A stretch of DNA of 64,000 nt, taken from assembly GCA_002917075.1 (NCBI GenBank), contig NTMA01000130.1, forward strand, positions 1 to 64,000. Reading direction: 5' to 3'. Shown piece by piece: positions 20,653 to 30,871 of the stretch; within the stretch, counting starts at the first letter, position 1; each line of letters begins with the position of its first letter. Origin of the DNA: Hawksworthiomyces lignivorus (lineage: Eukaryota; Ascomycota; Sordariomycetes; Ophiostomatales; Ophiostomataceae). Made by a program: the position numbers and the translations under genes. Below the pieces are notes generated by a model. The model saw only the letters and a list, made by a program, of their open reading frames with translations. It searched no databases and was not told where the DNA came from.

Positions 20653-22222
20653 ATGGATATTCTTCAGGTATAGTTCCGCTTCTTCCGCCGTCTCCATCCT
20701 TCCCTCTTGCTGTCACCTACTGTTTGTTCCTCGTCTATCGCCTCATCATGGGCTGACTTTCCGTCTCTTTTGACAGCGCCTTGCTCGGTTCCTCGACCGC
20801 CCCGCCTTCCCATGGAAGCGGCTCATCATGGGCTTCTCCCTCGCCCAGTACTTCCTCGAAGGCTTCCTCTCCCTCCGCCAGTACCAGGTGCTCAAGCAGA
20901 CCAAGGCCCCCAAGGTGCTAGAGCGCGAGGTGTCCAAGGAGGTCTTTGACAAGAGCCAGGCGTACGGCCGCGCCAAGGCCCAGTTCGAGTTTGTCAACGG
21001 CGTGTGGAACCAGCTGCAGAACCTGGCCTTCTTCCAGTTCGACCTGCTGCCCAAGCTGTGGGCCTGGTCTGGCAGCTTCCTGCTGCGCTGGGCGCCCGCC
21101 CGCTTCACGGGCGAGATCTCCCAGTCCATCGTCTTTGTGCTCACCACGATCCTGCTCAACCAGCTGCTCTCGCTGCCCGGCTCCGTCTACCACACCTTTG
21201 TGCTCGAGGCCAAGTTCGGCTTCAACAAGCAGACGCCCCGCATCTTCATCACCGACCTGCTCAAGACCCAGCTGCTCATCTTCACCCTGGTCCCGCCCAT
21301 CCTCGCCGCCTTCCCCGCCATCATCAAGCGCACCGGCGAGCACTTCTTCTACTACGTCTGGCTGTTCGGAGCCGGCCTGCAGGTCTTCATGATCACCATC
21401 TACCCCATCGCCATCCTGCCGCTCTTCAACAAGCTCTCCCCGCTCGAGACCGGCGAGCTCAAGTCCTCCGTCGAGACCCTTGCCAAGAAGCTCAAGTTCC
21501 CGCTGCACGAGCTCTACGTCATCGACGGCAGCCGCCGCAGCGCCCACAGCAACGCCTACTTCTTCGGCCTGCCCTGGAAGAAGCACATTGTCATCTACGA
21601 CACCCTCATCGAGAAGAGCGAGACCCAGGAGGTCGTCGCCGTCCTGGCCCACGAGCTGGGCCACTGGAGCCTCGGCCACACCACCCGCCTGTTTGCCATC
21701 TCCCAGGTAGGCGCCGTCTCGCAGCAATCTTTGTGTCATTGAAAATGGGGAACAAAAACTAACTTTCTTTTTTTTTTTCCCCTTTTGCAGGCTCACTTCT
21801 TCTACATCTTCGCGCTGTTCTCCGTCTTCATCAACAACAAGAGCCTGTACGCCGACTTTGGCTTCCACAATGAGCGTCCCATCATCATCGGCTTCCTGCT
21901 CTTCTCTGACGCTCTGGCCCCTATGGACATGGTCATCAAGCTGCTCATGAACGTGCTGAGCCGCCGCTACGAGTTCCAGGCCGACGCCTTCGCCCTCGGC
22001 CTCGGCTACAAGGCCGAGCTGGCCCGCTCCCTCATCAAGCTGCAGATCCAGAACCTGAGCACCATGGACGCCGACTGGCTGTTTGCCAACTACCACTTCT
22101 CCCACCCTATCTTGTCTGAGCGCCTCAAGGCCCTCGACTGGCAGTCCACCGAGAAGGTCGACATCAAGGAGACAAAGGACGACGAGAAGGCCGCCAAGGC
22201 CACGGGCCGCGACGAGCTGTAG
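20653..22222 (+). CDS. STE24: CAAX prenyl protease 1, zinc metalloprotease (Ste24)
   Basis: Three exons, 20653-20667, 20777-21706 and 21791-22222, encode 458 residues. The first coding exon is five codons (MDILQ). This ER multi-pass M48 protease removes the -AAX tripeptide from prenylated proteins and clips a-factor-type precursors. Zinc site: HELGH at residues 297-301, with the third ligand Glu at about 376 in RRYEFQADAFA. Other marks are RQYQVLKQTKAPKVL, KAKFGFNKQTPRIF and FSHPILSERLKAL. Several hydrophobic segments match the seven-TM barrel. The protein ends in GRDEL, which looks like an ER-retrieval tetrapeptide. Neighbouring mevalonate kinase and prenyltransferase genes act earlier in the same pathway. 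Confidence 0.96.
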
Positions 22223-22812
22223 AGAAGCGCGCGCATTAGAGAGCGGAAGATCGAGTGTGATATGAGGAACAGCTGGACACCCTGGCCAGACTCTCCATCA
22301 CGATACCGAAATTCCAGAGAATAGAGAAATAACTAGCCTAGCAAAAAGCGGCGTATGAAATAAAAACGGGCATTGCCAAGATACTTTTGTACTTTAGAAA
22401 GGAAGAACTCCAATTATGAGCAAAAAACACTAAAAAGGAACAGCGAATAGGAATAGCAGATAGCAATCGTTCTACACTCACTGAAGCCGTCCTTTCGTTG
22501 TGAATTGGCCCCTAAAATGTCCGTGGCTGTCCACTAATTTTCAGTGGGGTAAATTCGCTGTAGAAGAGTTGTGGAGCAGCCTCGAAGCAGCAACTCCAGC
22601 CATCCAATCACAAGCGCCAGAACGAAAAGCTTCCGAAAAACTTCACCTTTGCGAATTTGAAGTTGAACCGAACGACACGCGAGTCTGCCGACTTGCTGAC
22701 GCATATCCAATTGACAGCATAACTACGAGCGAGCGACCTCCTTTTGGAATACGGCCTGAGAAGTGGCCATTTCTTGTTTGTTCACGAACCTGTCGTCCCG
22801 CAACACAGCACA
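22223..22812. other. Intergenic, STE24 3' side / bL34m promoter
   Basis: A+T-rich for the first half, then mixed. No supported gene. Confidence 0.5.
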
Positions 22813-23343
22813 ATGAACGCCGCTCGCGTGCGGTCGACCACCGTCTTCGGTGCCTGCGAGGCCGCTCTGCGTTTCAGTAGCCGGAGGCTGGCAGCGCCAG
22901 TCAAGACTACATCTCACACACAGACACGGTAAGATTCCTTTTGCTTTGCCGTCGGCATTGTTGCTTTGTTTTGCCCACGGTCGAACTCTGCTGATACGAG
23001 AGGTAGGCTCTTCTCCGTGCTGCCACGGCTGCGGCCAACCACCACCCCGAACACAGCGCTCGGCGGCGTGTCTGTCTTCCGCTCCAGCATACCGACACCA
23101 GCAGTGGCCCCAATAGCCGACGCCACCGCCGCAGATGTCGTCGCCACGTCGTCCATCTCACGCCACCCTGCCCTGGCCGGCCTGGCCAGCCAGATCCGCT
23201 GCGGGCCGCGGCCGACCATGGAGCGTACCAGTCGCCTGGTCCAGAAGCGGAGGCACGGATTTCTGAGCCGCGTGCGCACCAAGAACGGCCGCAAGACGCT
23301 GGCGCGGCGGCGGGCCAAGGGGCGGAAGCGGCTGTCGCATTAA
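22813..23343 (+). CDS. Mitochondrial large ribosomal subunit protein bL34m
   Basis: Two exons, 22813-22928 and 23007-23343, encode 150 residues. The C-terminal 45 residues carry the bL34 signature: [36 protein letters not shown]. The N-terminal 100 residues are Ser/Thr/Ala/Arg-rich with few acids, as expected for a mitochondrial presequence plus a poorly conserved linker. bL34 binds 23S-type rRNA in the large mitoribosomal subunit. A TAG acceptor at 23006 was chosen over two upstream AG dinucleotides because it keeps the frame with a pyrimidine at -3. Confidence 0.9.
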
Positions 23344-23559
23344 GATGGAAAGGAAGCTCTCTACGAGGGGAGAGAATACAAAGGACAGCGAAAGAGACGA
23401 GGAAGAAAAGGCGTCTGTATGATGGACGAAAAAGACTTATGTACTATAAACTAACTTAGATGACATTACAAAAACGCTCTATATACACCAATGCTCTCCT
23501 GATTTTCGCCTCGCTTTGCACCCTCTTCTATCGCGCAGCGGCGCCGCCGGCCCCCGCGC

Positions 23560-26529
23560 CTACGCCTGCGGGCCGCTCAGCCCGCTCTCGCACGTCAGCG
23601 TGTCCGTGTAGCAGGCGGTGTGCAGCTGGTCGCTGGCCTCGCCGAGCCAGACGGTGTAGCGGGCCTCGCTAGGCAGGCCGCCGGGCAGCACCCAGTTCTG
23701 CGGCGCGGGGTCCCAGACGCTGAGGTCCTTGCGCGTGAGCTGCAGAGCGACCGCGGCGGCGGGCGCGCCGGGCGCGAGCGCGGCCGTCTTGGCAAAATCG
23801 CGCAGCTGCACCAGCGGCGCGTCGTAGGGGCTGCCGGCCGGCAGCTGCAGGTAGGCCTGGACGACGGCGCGGCCGGCGTGGGTGCTGCCAGCGTCGTTGG
23901 CCACGTCCACGGAGAGCGCGTACGCGACGTCCCAGAGCGCGGGGTTGCCGCCGGCGGCGCCGGCGGCGGGCGGCGCGGGCTTCTGCGTGGTCGAGTAGCC
24001 CGCCGGGTACGGGTAGGTGGACTTGACGGCGGCGGCCACGGCGGCGGCGGCGTCGGACGCGCTCAGCCACGAGTACAGGTAGCGCCAGATGGTCGAGAAC
24101 CCGGCCGGCATGGTGGCCTCGGCGGCGGGGGGGATTGCCGTGCTGTACGTGGGCGTGGCGGCTTTGTTGTCTGATGCCGGCGGCGGCGGCGTGGTGCTGG
24201 TCAGGCTGGTCACGGCGCGGATGGCGGCGCTGCGCAGCGAAAAGTTCGCGTAGCTCAGGCCGTGGCCGAAGGCGAAGCGTGGCGCGATGCCGTGCTTCTG
24301 CAGGTAGCGGTAGTCGATGTACAGGCCCTCGGCGTACGTGTCCTGGGGCTGGCCCAAGGCGAAGCCCGTCAGCGCCACGCTGGCCGGGTAGTCGGACTCG
24401 GCGCGCGGGATCGAGTACGGCAGGTGGCCGCTCGGCGCCACCGCGCCGTACAGCACGTCGGCCAGCGACGCGCCCGCCTCCTGGCCCGGCAGGTGCGCAA
24501 ACACCACCGCCTGCACGGACGGCAGGTCGATCCACGGCTCCAGCACCAGCGGGCCCACCGTGTGCACGACGACGACCACGTGGCTGTACGCAGCCGCCAC
24601 CGCCTGCACCAGCGCGTCGCCGCCGTGCCACGCCGCCAGCCCGGACGCGTCGCGGTCGCCGTGGTTGCCCTCGACCGTGTCCTGGTTCTCGCCCGAGTCG
24701 GACGACAGGAACACGACCGCCACTTCGTCAGCGCTGCTCGGCTTGGCCGCCGACGACGGGAAGCTGTCCGTGTTGTAGAACGTCACGCCGCCCGTGCTGC
24801 GGTTGCGCAGCGCCGTGATCGGGTCGTCAAAGTACGGGTAGTTGGCCGTGCCCGACCCCCAGCCCATGCCCAGCGTGCCCGTGTCGCAGCTGCGGTCCGC
24901 GCAGGCGTTGGCGCCCGCCGAGTTGACGGCCGCGTCCGTGCCAAACACGGCCAGCGGGCGCGCCGCCGCCAGCGGCAGCAGCGAGCCGTTGTTCTTGAGC
25001 AGCGTGATCGCGTCCGTCGCCACCTGCCGCGCCACCTGCGCGTGGTCGCCCTGCACGTCGACAAACTCGTTGACCACGCCGCTCGGCGAGAAGAGCGCCC
25101 CCGGATACAGCAGGCCCGTGGCGTCCGCCGTGTTCGACGAGAAGTTGGGCGGCGGGAAGTCCGCGTCCTGGCCCATCTGGTACCACACCGCGACCACCCG
25201 CGTCGCCATGTCGTCGATGCGGTCCATCGGCACAGACCCGTTGAGCGCCGACCGCGTCAGCTCGTACATCCAGTAGCTCGTCCCGAGCAGCGGAATCATA
25301 GTGTCGCCCGGCATGGCCATGTCGAGGCCCGCCAGGGCGGATGCCACGCCAGAGATCTGGCCAAGCCTGGAAGCCGTCAGAACGGGGTTCCTAAAAAAAA
25401 ACAGAGGAAATAAAAGCCAAACTCCTACCAGTCCGACATGACAAATCCTTGAAAGCCAAGCTCATTTTTCAAAAGGCCATTAAGGAGATGGCTGTTTTGA
25501 GAGCACGAAGAGCCGTTGACCTGCAAGCGTTAGTACTAGACCAGCAAAATGGGAACGACAACCAACAGAGAGACATACTGCATTATAAGCAGCCATGACG
25601 GCACCCGCTCCGGCATGGACGGCCTCGGCAAACGGCCACAGATACAACTCGTGCAGCGTCCGGTCGTCTGTTGAAGATAAACGCATGAGCATCTTTCTCA
25701 GAAATCAATGGCCACCCGGAGGTCAAGCCGCGGCTCACCAATGTTTGAGCTGTAGCCAGGCATGATGATATTGTACATGCGGTACATCTCCTGCTCGTAG
25801 CCGATCAGGTGTTTGATTGTGGCAATGACTCCTTGCGACTGCACGCCCTGGACCGTCAGCGCGCTAGCAATGGCCTGCAGTGACGGATCGGCGCCGAATG
25901 ACTCCCAGTTCCGACCGCCTCGCGGTTTGCGGCCGAGAGGACCGATCGTTGGCCCCAGGTAAATGTTTACGCCCTTGCCCCGAAACTCTTGCCCCATGGC
26001 GACGGCCCGTGCCAGGATCAAATCCTTGTCCCAGGTGGCCGCCGTCGTGATGCCTGCCGGGAATGCTGTGACATGATCCGTATCGCGGACCCCGAGGGCG
26101 CTGTCCTGGAGACACAGCTGAGGAAACCCAAGCCGCAGTGCGCTGCCTGTATTTCCAACACAGGGGCTGACCGTGACATGTTAAAGCCTGTTTTTCTTTT
26201 TAAAGAAGTCCATGACATGCCTCAAACTCACCCTAGCCAAAGTTAGCCTCTGAAGGTACGTGAGCAACATGCACAAAACATAACATACCCATAAAAAATC
26301 CAGTGCCGCCTGTAATGTTAGTTTTCTCAGCAAGAGTCATCTGCGAGACAAGAGCTTGCGCCTTGGCATAGCTGTCGGCCCAGGCCGAGTCCCAGCCCCC
26401 GATCGGACAAGGGTAATATGGTGCGGCTACAAATCCGGCAGGAACGGCATCGCGCCGGTGTAGAGTAGCACCGGCTGCCGGACATATCAAGGCTGCGGCC
26501 ACAATGAGGCTCGCGTACACAGCATTCAT
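23560..26529 (-). CDS. Secreted GH3 beta-glucosidase
   Basis: Exons 26529-26289, a single base at 26232, 26166-25739, 25667-25579, 25520-25429 and 25366-23560 give 885 residues. A signal peptide covers about residues 1-20, with the dibasic HRR soon after. GH3 N-domain marks are [35 protein letters not shown], and the nucleophile Asp283 in GFVMSDW. The C-domain has [28 protein letters not shown] and [14 protein letters not shown] and [13 protein letters not shown] lead into a fibronectin-III-like end ([20 protein letters not shown]). The enzyme hydrolyses terminal beta-linked glucose, e.g. from cellobiose. The oddity is the junction after FFMG: the frame is kept only by a one-base exon between two consensus introns, or else there is a frameshift. 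Family and secretion are firm. Confidence 0.9.
26232..26232 (-). other. Putative one-nucleotide micro-exon in the GH3 gene
   Basis: On the coding strand the sequence reads GGCTAG, G, GTGAGT. A TAG acceptor and a GTGAGT donor are separated by a single G. With introns 26288-26233 (56 bases) and 26231-26167 (65 bases), both of normal length, this G completes the Gly codon of the conserved MG-P-CVGNTG segment. Without it the frame cannot be joined using any visible GT-AG pair. Confidence 0.55.
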
Positions 26530-27221
26530 TTTTTGGACTGCATATGCCTTTCCTGGAGCAAAGAACGAGGCAAACCGAATGCATCTAAGCGTCTGAAAAA
26601 AGAGCGGACGCAAAGCCTTTTAGACGTGCACTTCTTATTTATCTTGTATAAGTGGACTACGGAGTATCTACGGGTACACTTCTTTCTTGCAGAGTGCCAT
26701 CACAGGGTCACAGTCAACACGCAGGCCAAGGTCATAAGTCAATGCAAGAAACCCTAGACCTCGGTCGGGTCTGGAGGAGGGCGGAGAGCCACGACATGTC
26801 GATCTAGTCGTAGCCAGCAGGGGTGAAGAATTGGGTAACTACTCCGTAGCAGAGCCAGATTTGGAAATAAATATTGCCGTGCAAAATAGTCGAAGGGTGA
26901 CATTCTGGGTGGTCCAAAGATTCGGCAATGATTGGCACGAGGACTAGTTGGGGGGAAATGAGCGCGTGCACGCTTTTTTCAGTGCATGCACCAGTAGAAG
27001 AACTGGACGGCCGCAAAGAGAAAAGAAGAAATTTGGTGGCTGAGACATTGTTTTTACAGAGGCTCAAAGGGTGTAAAAAGCCAGATGACAGTGGTCATTC
27101 AATGAAGCTGTTCTTGCGCCATGAGGGATACCGTCACCAAAAGCGGACAAAAGCAAAAAAAAAAAAAAAAAAAAAAAGAAAAAAAGGATCAGAGCAGAGG
27201 ATAGAGGATAAGAAAGCATAC
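26530..27221. other. Intergenic between GH3 promoter and truncated NUFIP1-like gene
   Basis: Holds the GH3 promoter and, on the left-running strand, whatever follows the last recognisable exon of the NUFIP1-like gene. Two opposed TACGGAGTA motifs (26658 and 26840) and a 23-base A run (27155-27177) are present. I see no sequence here encoding the expected C-terminal end of the neighbouring protein. Confidence 0.5.
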
Positions 27222-28495
27222 TTTGGAGCGTCAGGGCCAATCATTTCAACCAACTTGGCTTCTTCATCCATATCGTCTTCGTCAGACTCTTCGCCCGGGG
27301 TCAGCCCGAGCGTGTTTGTCTTGCGCTTCTTCTTCTTGCCAGCAGTGGCAGCATCAGGCTTCTGATGGTGGTGGGGCGGATGCGCACCGCCGCCTCCGTA
27401 GGGGCCGGCACCACCAGGCTTCTTGTGGCGCATCTTGTCGCCGCCAAAGTGGGGACGGCCGCCGCGGAACGAGCCGCCTTGATACCCGCCCCGTCCGTGA
27501 GGTCGATTGTTCTGGCTGTAGTAAGGATCATAGTGCTGCGGCGGGCCGGCAACGGGTGCCGGGCCCGTTGGTGGATAGGCCTGGTAGGGCGCGGCCGCAT
27601 AGCCGGCCGGGCCCGGGGGCGGTGCCGCGCTACCTTGGGGCGCACCGTAGGGCGGCTGCTGGGGGTATCCACTGCTCACTGGAGCTGCTGATGCATGGCC
27701 CTGGCCTTGCGGACCGCCGCCGCTCTCGAAGCCGATGCGGATGGGCGGGCCCATCATCTGGGCCTGGGCCTGGGCGCCGCCGCCGCCGCGGTCGTGGTGG
27801 TGGCTGCTGCCGCCTCCTCTGCCGCGGCCGCTGTAGTTCCCGCCCCCATGTCCTCCGTGTCCTCCGCGGCCTCCGTTGGGCTGGTTCATCGACTGGCCGG
27901 CCCACTGCTGGCTCGGCGGCCCGCTGGGCTGCTGGCTGGGGTGCGCGTACTGGTGGCCGTAGGGCTGCTGGGCGGGCGCCCCGCCCGAGGGTCCATAGGG
28001 CGGCTGCTGGCCGTAAGCGGCCGGAGCGTGCGGCGGCTGGTGCTGCGGGGGCGAGTGGCTCTGCGGCGGGGGTGGCTGCTGGTACATCTGCGGCGCGTAG
28101 TTGGGGTGGTAGTTCTGCGGCGGGAGCGCGGCGTGGGGCGGCTGGTGGTGGCCGTGCGCTGCTGGATCGTGCGACCACTGCTGCTGGGGCTGCTGCGGGT
28201 GGTGCTGCTGCGAGGAGGCGTATGCGCCTGGCTCGTGGTGCGACGCGCCGCTTCCGTACGGGCTCTGCTGGCCATACTGCTGCGAGCCCTGCTGTTGGTT
28301 GTAGCCGTAGCCCGACGCCGCCTGGTGGTGCCCGCTGTTTCGGCCGGCGGAATAGTAGCTGCCGCCGCGCCCGCCGCGGGGATGCCCGCCGTGGGACTGG
28401 CCGTGCTGGTACGACGACTGGTACTGCTGCTGGCCATAGGCCGCCGGCTGCGACGGGGGCGGCGGCGGCGGCGGGCCGTATCCGTAAGACGACAT
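27222..28495 (-). pseudogene. NUFIP1/Rsa1-like protein, Q/P/G/Y-rich; conserved 3' end apparently missing
   Basis: The main exon encodes about 424 residues from MSSYGYGPPPPPPP. It is low-complexity and rich in Gln, Pro, Gly, Tyr and His, with RGG-type patches (GRGGYQGGSFRGGRP). It ends in a basic cluster KKKKRKTNTLGLTPG, then an acidic ESDEDDMDEEAKLVEMIGPDAP. This end resembles the start of the NUFIP1 conserved domain of fungal box C/D snoRNP assembly factors. A clean donor (GTATGC) follows at 27221. In relatives the domain continues with a helix rich in Ala, Arg and Lys; nothing like it occurs before the GH3 gene. The alternatives are a true 3' truncation, a mis-assembly at the adjacent A23 tract, or a diverged last exon. 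Calling it a pseudogene is therefore tentative, and the protein may still be made. Confidence 0.5.
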
Positions 28496-29643
28496 TTTTT
28501 TCTTTGTTTCAACGGTCTAATAGTACAATTACCAAAAAGGGAGAGAGAGAAAGAACCAAACAATGAGAGAAACAGAGCCAGAAGACGAGAGGATGTGGTT
28601 CGGCGGCTAGCCACACTAGTGATAGAGCGCGGGAGGAGGGCGCGAGTCCGCGACCTGCTTTGGTGTGTCTGATAAAAAAAAAAGGCTCGCAGAAATAGTG
28701 GTGACACAAAAGAGGACCCTCTTTTCGAACCTCTTGCTTTAGGTAACACTAGATAAGTTTAGAACCGGACGGGAAGCGGCAGAACTGTGCCACGTGAAGA
28801 CCAAAGAGAGCGACTCGCACGAAGCGGTGCCGAAAGGTGGAGTGTGTCGCAGAGAACCTAGACAAGCTGCTGACCAGGGCGCGCGTGGTGACGTGAAGTG
28901 AAGTGAGTGACACTGGAACGGGCAGATGCACAGGAGCAAATCAAAACAGGAGCGCCAAAATCCCAGCAGAACGCAAAAGAAAAAACGCGAAAGTTCAAAG
29001 ACGGAAAAATGCAGCCTCAGACGCAGCAGGCCAACCCACATGTAAACCTTGATGGACGCGTCAGGTGGCGTGCAGAGGCGAGGGAAAAGGAAAAGAGAAA
29101 CAGGAGTCAGAACAGGAATCTGAGACAGAGAGAACAGAGAGGCATTCTGAATGCTGGAGATGATGCGGGCTGCCTCTGTGCTGTTCTGGGCTGGGTGGCT
29201 ATGAAACAGCTAGGAGAAGGGTGGAAGGAGACCCAAGAGAAAAGCAGCAAGAGGAGGCATTTGGGCAAAGATCTTTGGATGCCCGCTAATTTTAATAATT
29301 TTATTTCCTTTTATTGCATACCACTCTGGAGCGATTGAGCCGGGCGGTGAGGGCGAGCAAAGGCGGTCAAAGTGGCCTACAGCCAGAAATTTACGGCAGA
29401 ATTTGCGCTGTACGGAGTACCAGAAGCAATTTTCGGGGCCCTCCAAAAAATTCCCAGCGGATAGCCTCTGGGTGTCTGAGACATAGCAAAGAGAACGAAT
29501 TTGCACCCAGATACTCGCTGTGTTCTCGTTCTGCAAGACTCGGGAGCTCATTCTGTAGAAGCCATGTTGTTTTGAGCAGGTTACATATATTGTTGGAGAG
29601 CATTTGTCACTTGAAAATACCTTTGTTTGTCCCACCTCCAGCC
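28496..29643. other. Divergent intergenic region, NUFIP1-like / RPC8
   Basis: No supported gene. Purine-rich plus-strand tracts occur near 28540-28600 and 28970-29140. One TACGGAGTA motif lies at 29411. Confidence 0.5.
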
Positions 29644-30699
29644 ATGTTTATCTTGGTAAGCTTTGCCCCCCCCCCCATGGGCAGCAGTGCTCTCTCATGC
29701 TCTCTCGACGGGATACAGCCATTCTGTGCGGCGAGGCAGCTCAATCCATTGTGGCCATTTTTTGTCTATTCTAAGAAGAATGTCAATCTAAGATCTCCTT
29801 TTTTTAGACGAAGATCGCCGATCTGGTGCGCATCGAGCCAACAGACTTTTCTAAGAAAAGTATCGAGGCTATCGAGTACAATATAAACAGCAAGTATGCC
29901 AACAAGGTAAGCGGCCTAGGTCCTGTTTTGCGTCTCTGCTATGACGAGAGAGAGAAACACTTGGCTCATAGGCTCTATGTAGGTCATTCAGAAGATTGGA
30001 TTGTGCATCTGCCTCTATGACATCCTCTGGGCATCAGAGGGCTTGATTGGACATGGAGACGGCTATGTCAATGTGAATGGTGGGCAGACCTTTCTCTCTC
30101 TCTCTACGGTTTCTTAGCTACGTTGCTTATTTGGCTAACTTGCATAGTCGAATTCCGCTTGATCGTGTTCCGCCCGTTCAAGGGCGAGACCATGTTTGCC
30201 AGAATCAGCAGCTGCAGTCCGGATGGGATCCACCGTATGTCTTGCCAGCCAGCCGGCCTCAGCTTGATCTGGGTCGCAGCATCTCCTGTCTCTCGCTTCC
30301 ACGTCTAACAAGATGAATAGTGCGGACAGACTTCTTCCTTGATATGTTCGTTCCATACGATGAGCTTCCCGAGGAGGCAGAATAGTGAGTTCCCAAGCTC
30401 CCGGAGCTGAGAAGCTCTCTGGTGAGCACAGCTTGTTGACATGGACAACTTTTCTCTCTTGCAGCGACATAGCGCAGCAGATGTGGATGTGGAAGACAGA
30501 TGACGACGCGCTGGGCTACGAAAAGAACGAAATGGCACGCGTTCGCATCATCGACGAAGAATGGAACGACCAGACTCCCACGAAGCCGATCGACCGCAAC
30601 ACGATGTCTGAAGAGCGCCGCAAGCAGCCATACACCATCCGGGGCAGTATGAAAGACACCGGATTTGGCCTGTGCTTGTGGTGGGACCAGGCAGAATAA
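29644..30699 (+). CDS. RPC25: DNA-directed RNA polymerase III subunit Rpc8 (Rpc25, RPB7-like)
   Basis: Six exons, 29644-29655, 29808-29906, 29983-30079, 30148-30234, 30321-30384 and 30465-30699, encode 197 residues. It starts MFILTKIADLVRIEP, followed by INSKYANKVIQKIGLCICLYDILWASEG. VEFRLIVFRPFKGE (end of the tip domain) and the OB-fold part with FFLDMFVPYDELP come next. It finishes with YTIRGSMKDTGFGLCLWW. Rpc8 and Rpc9 form the stalk of Pol III, which makes tRNA and 5S RNA and engages initiation factors. Four coding bases triplets only (MFIL) make up exon 1, so the start relies on family conservation. All five introns use GT-AG and phases agree. Confidence 0.94.
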
Positions 30700-30871
30700 G
30701 GCAGAAGAAAGCCAACAAGGCGGTAACTTTGTCGTGGTCAAAAAATCTATTTTGTTTTCATGGACGTCTATCATGCTTTTTCGTTCTCCCGCCCCGATCC
30801 CTGCTTCATACATTTGTATCCGGTCCTATTACCTTCCCCAAGGTGGGCACGAGAGGCCCTCCCCTCTTTCA

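Noticed and set aside
20207..20773. 188-codon plus-strand frame rich in Phe/Ser
   Set aside because: Lies in the C/T-rich leader of STE24; the residue bias simply reflects the pyrimidine tract.
20918..22105. 395-codon minus-strand open frame
   Set aside because: It is the antisense shadow of the Ste24 exons; composition is Glu/Gly/Leu-rich as expected from reading GC3-rich codons backwards.
25367..25390. Earlier AG acceptor that would add eight residues after the MSDW motif of the GH3 protein
   Set aside because: The downstream CCAG acceptor at 25367 gives [16 protein letters not shown], which matches the family without an insert.
24262..25413. 383-codon plus-strand open frame
   Set aside because: Antisense of the GH3 C-domain; Arg/Val-rich with no family resemblance.
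27223..28566. 447-codon plus-strand open frame
   Set aside because: Antisense of the Q/P/G-rich NUFIP1-like exon; Arg/Gly/Ala-rich artefact.
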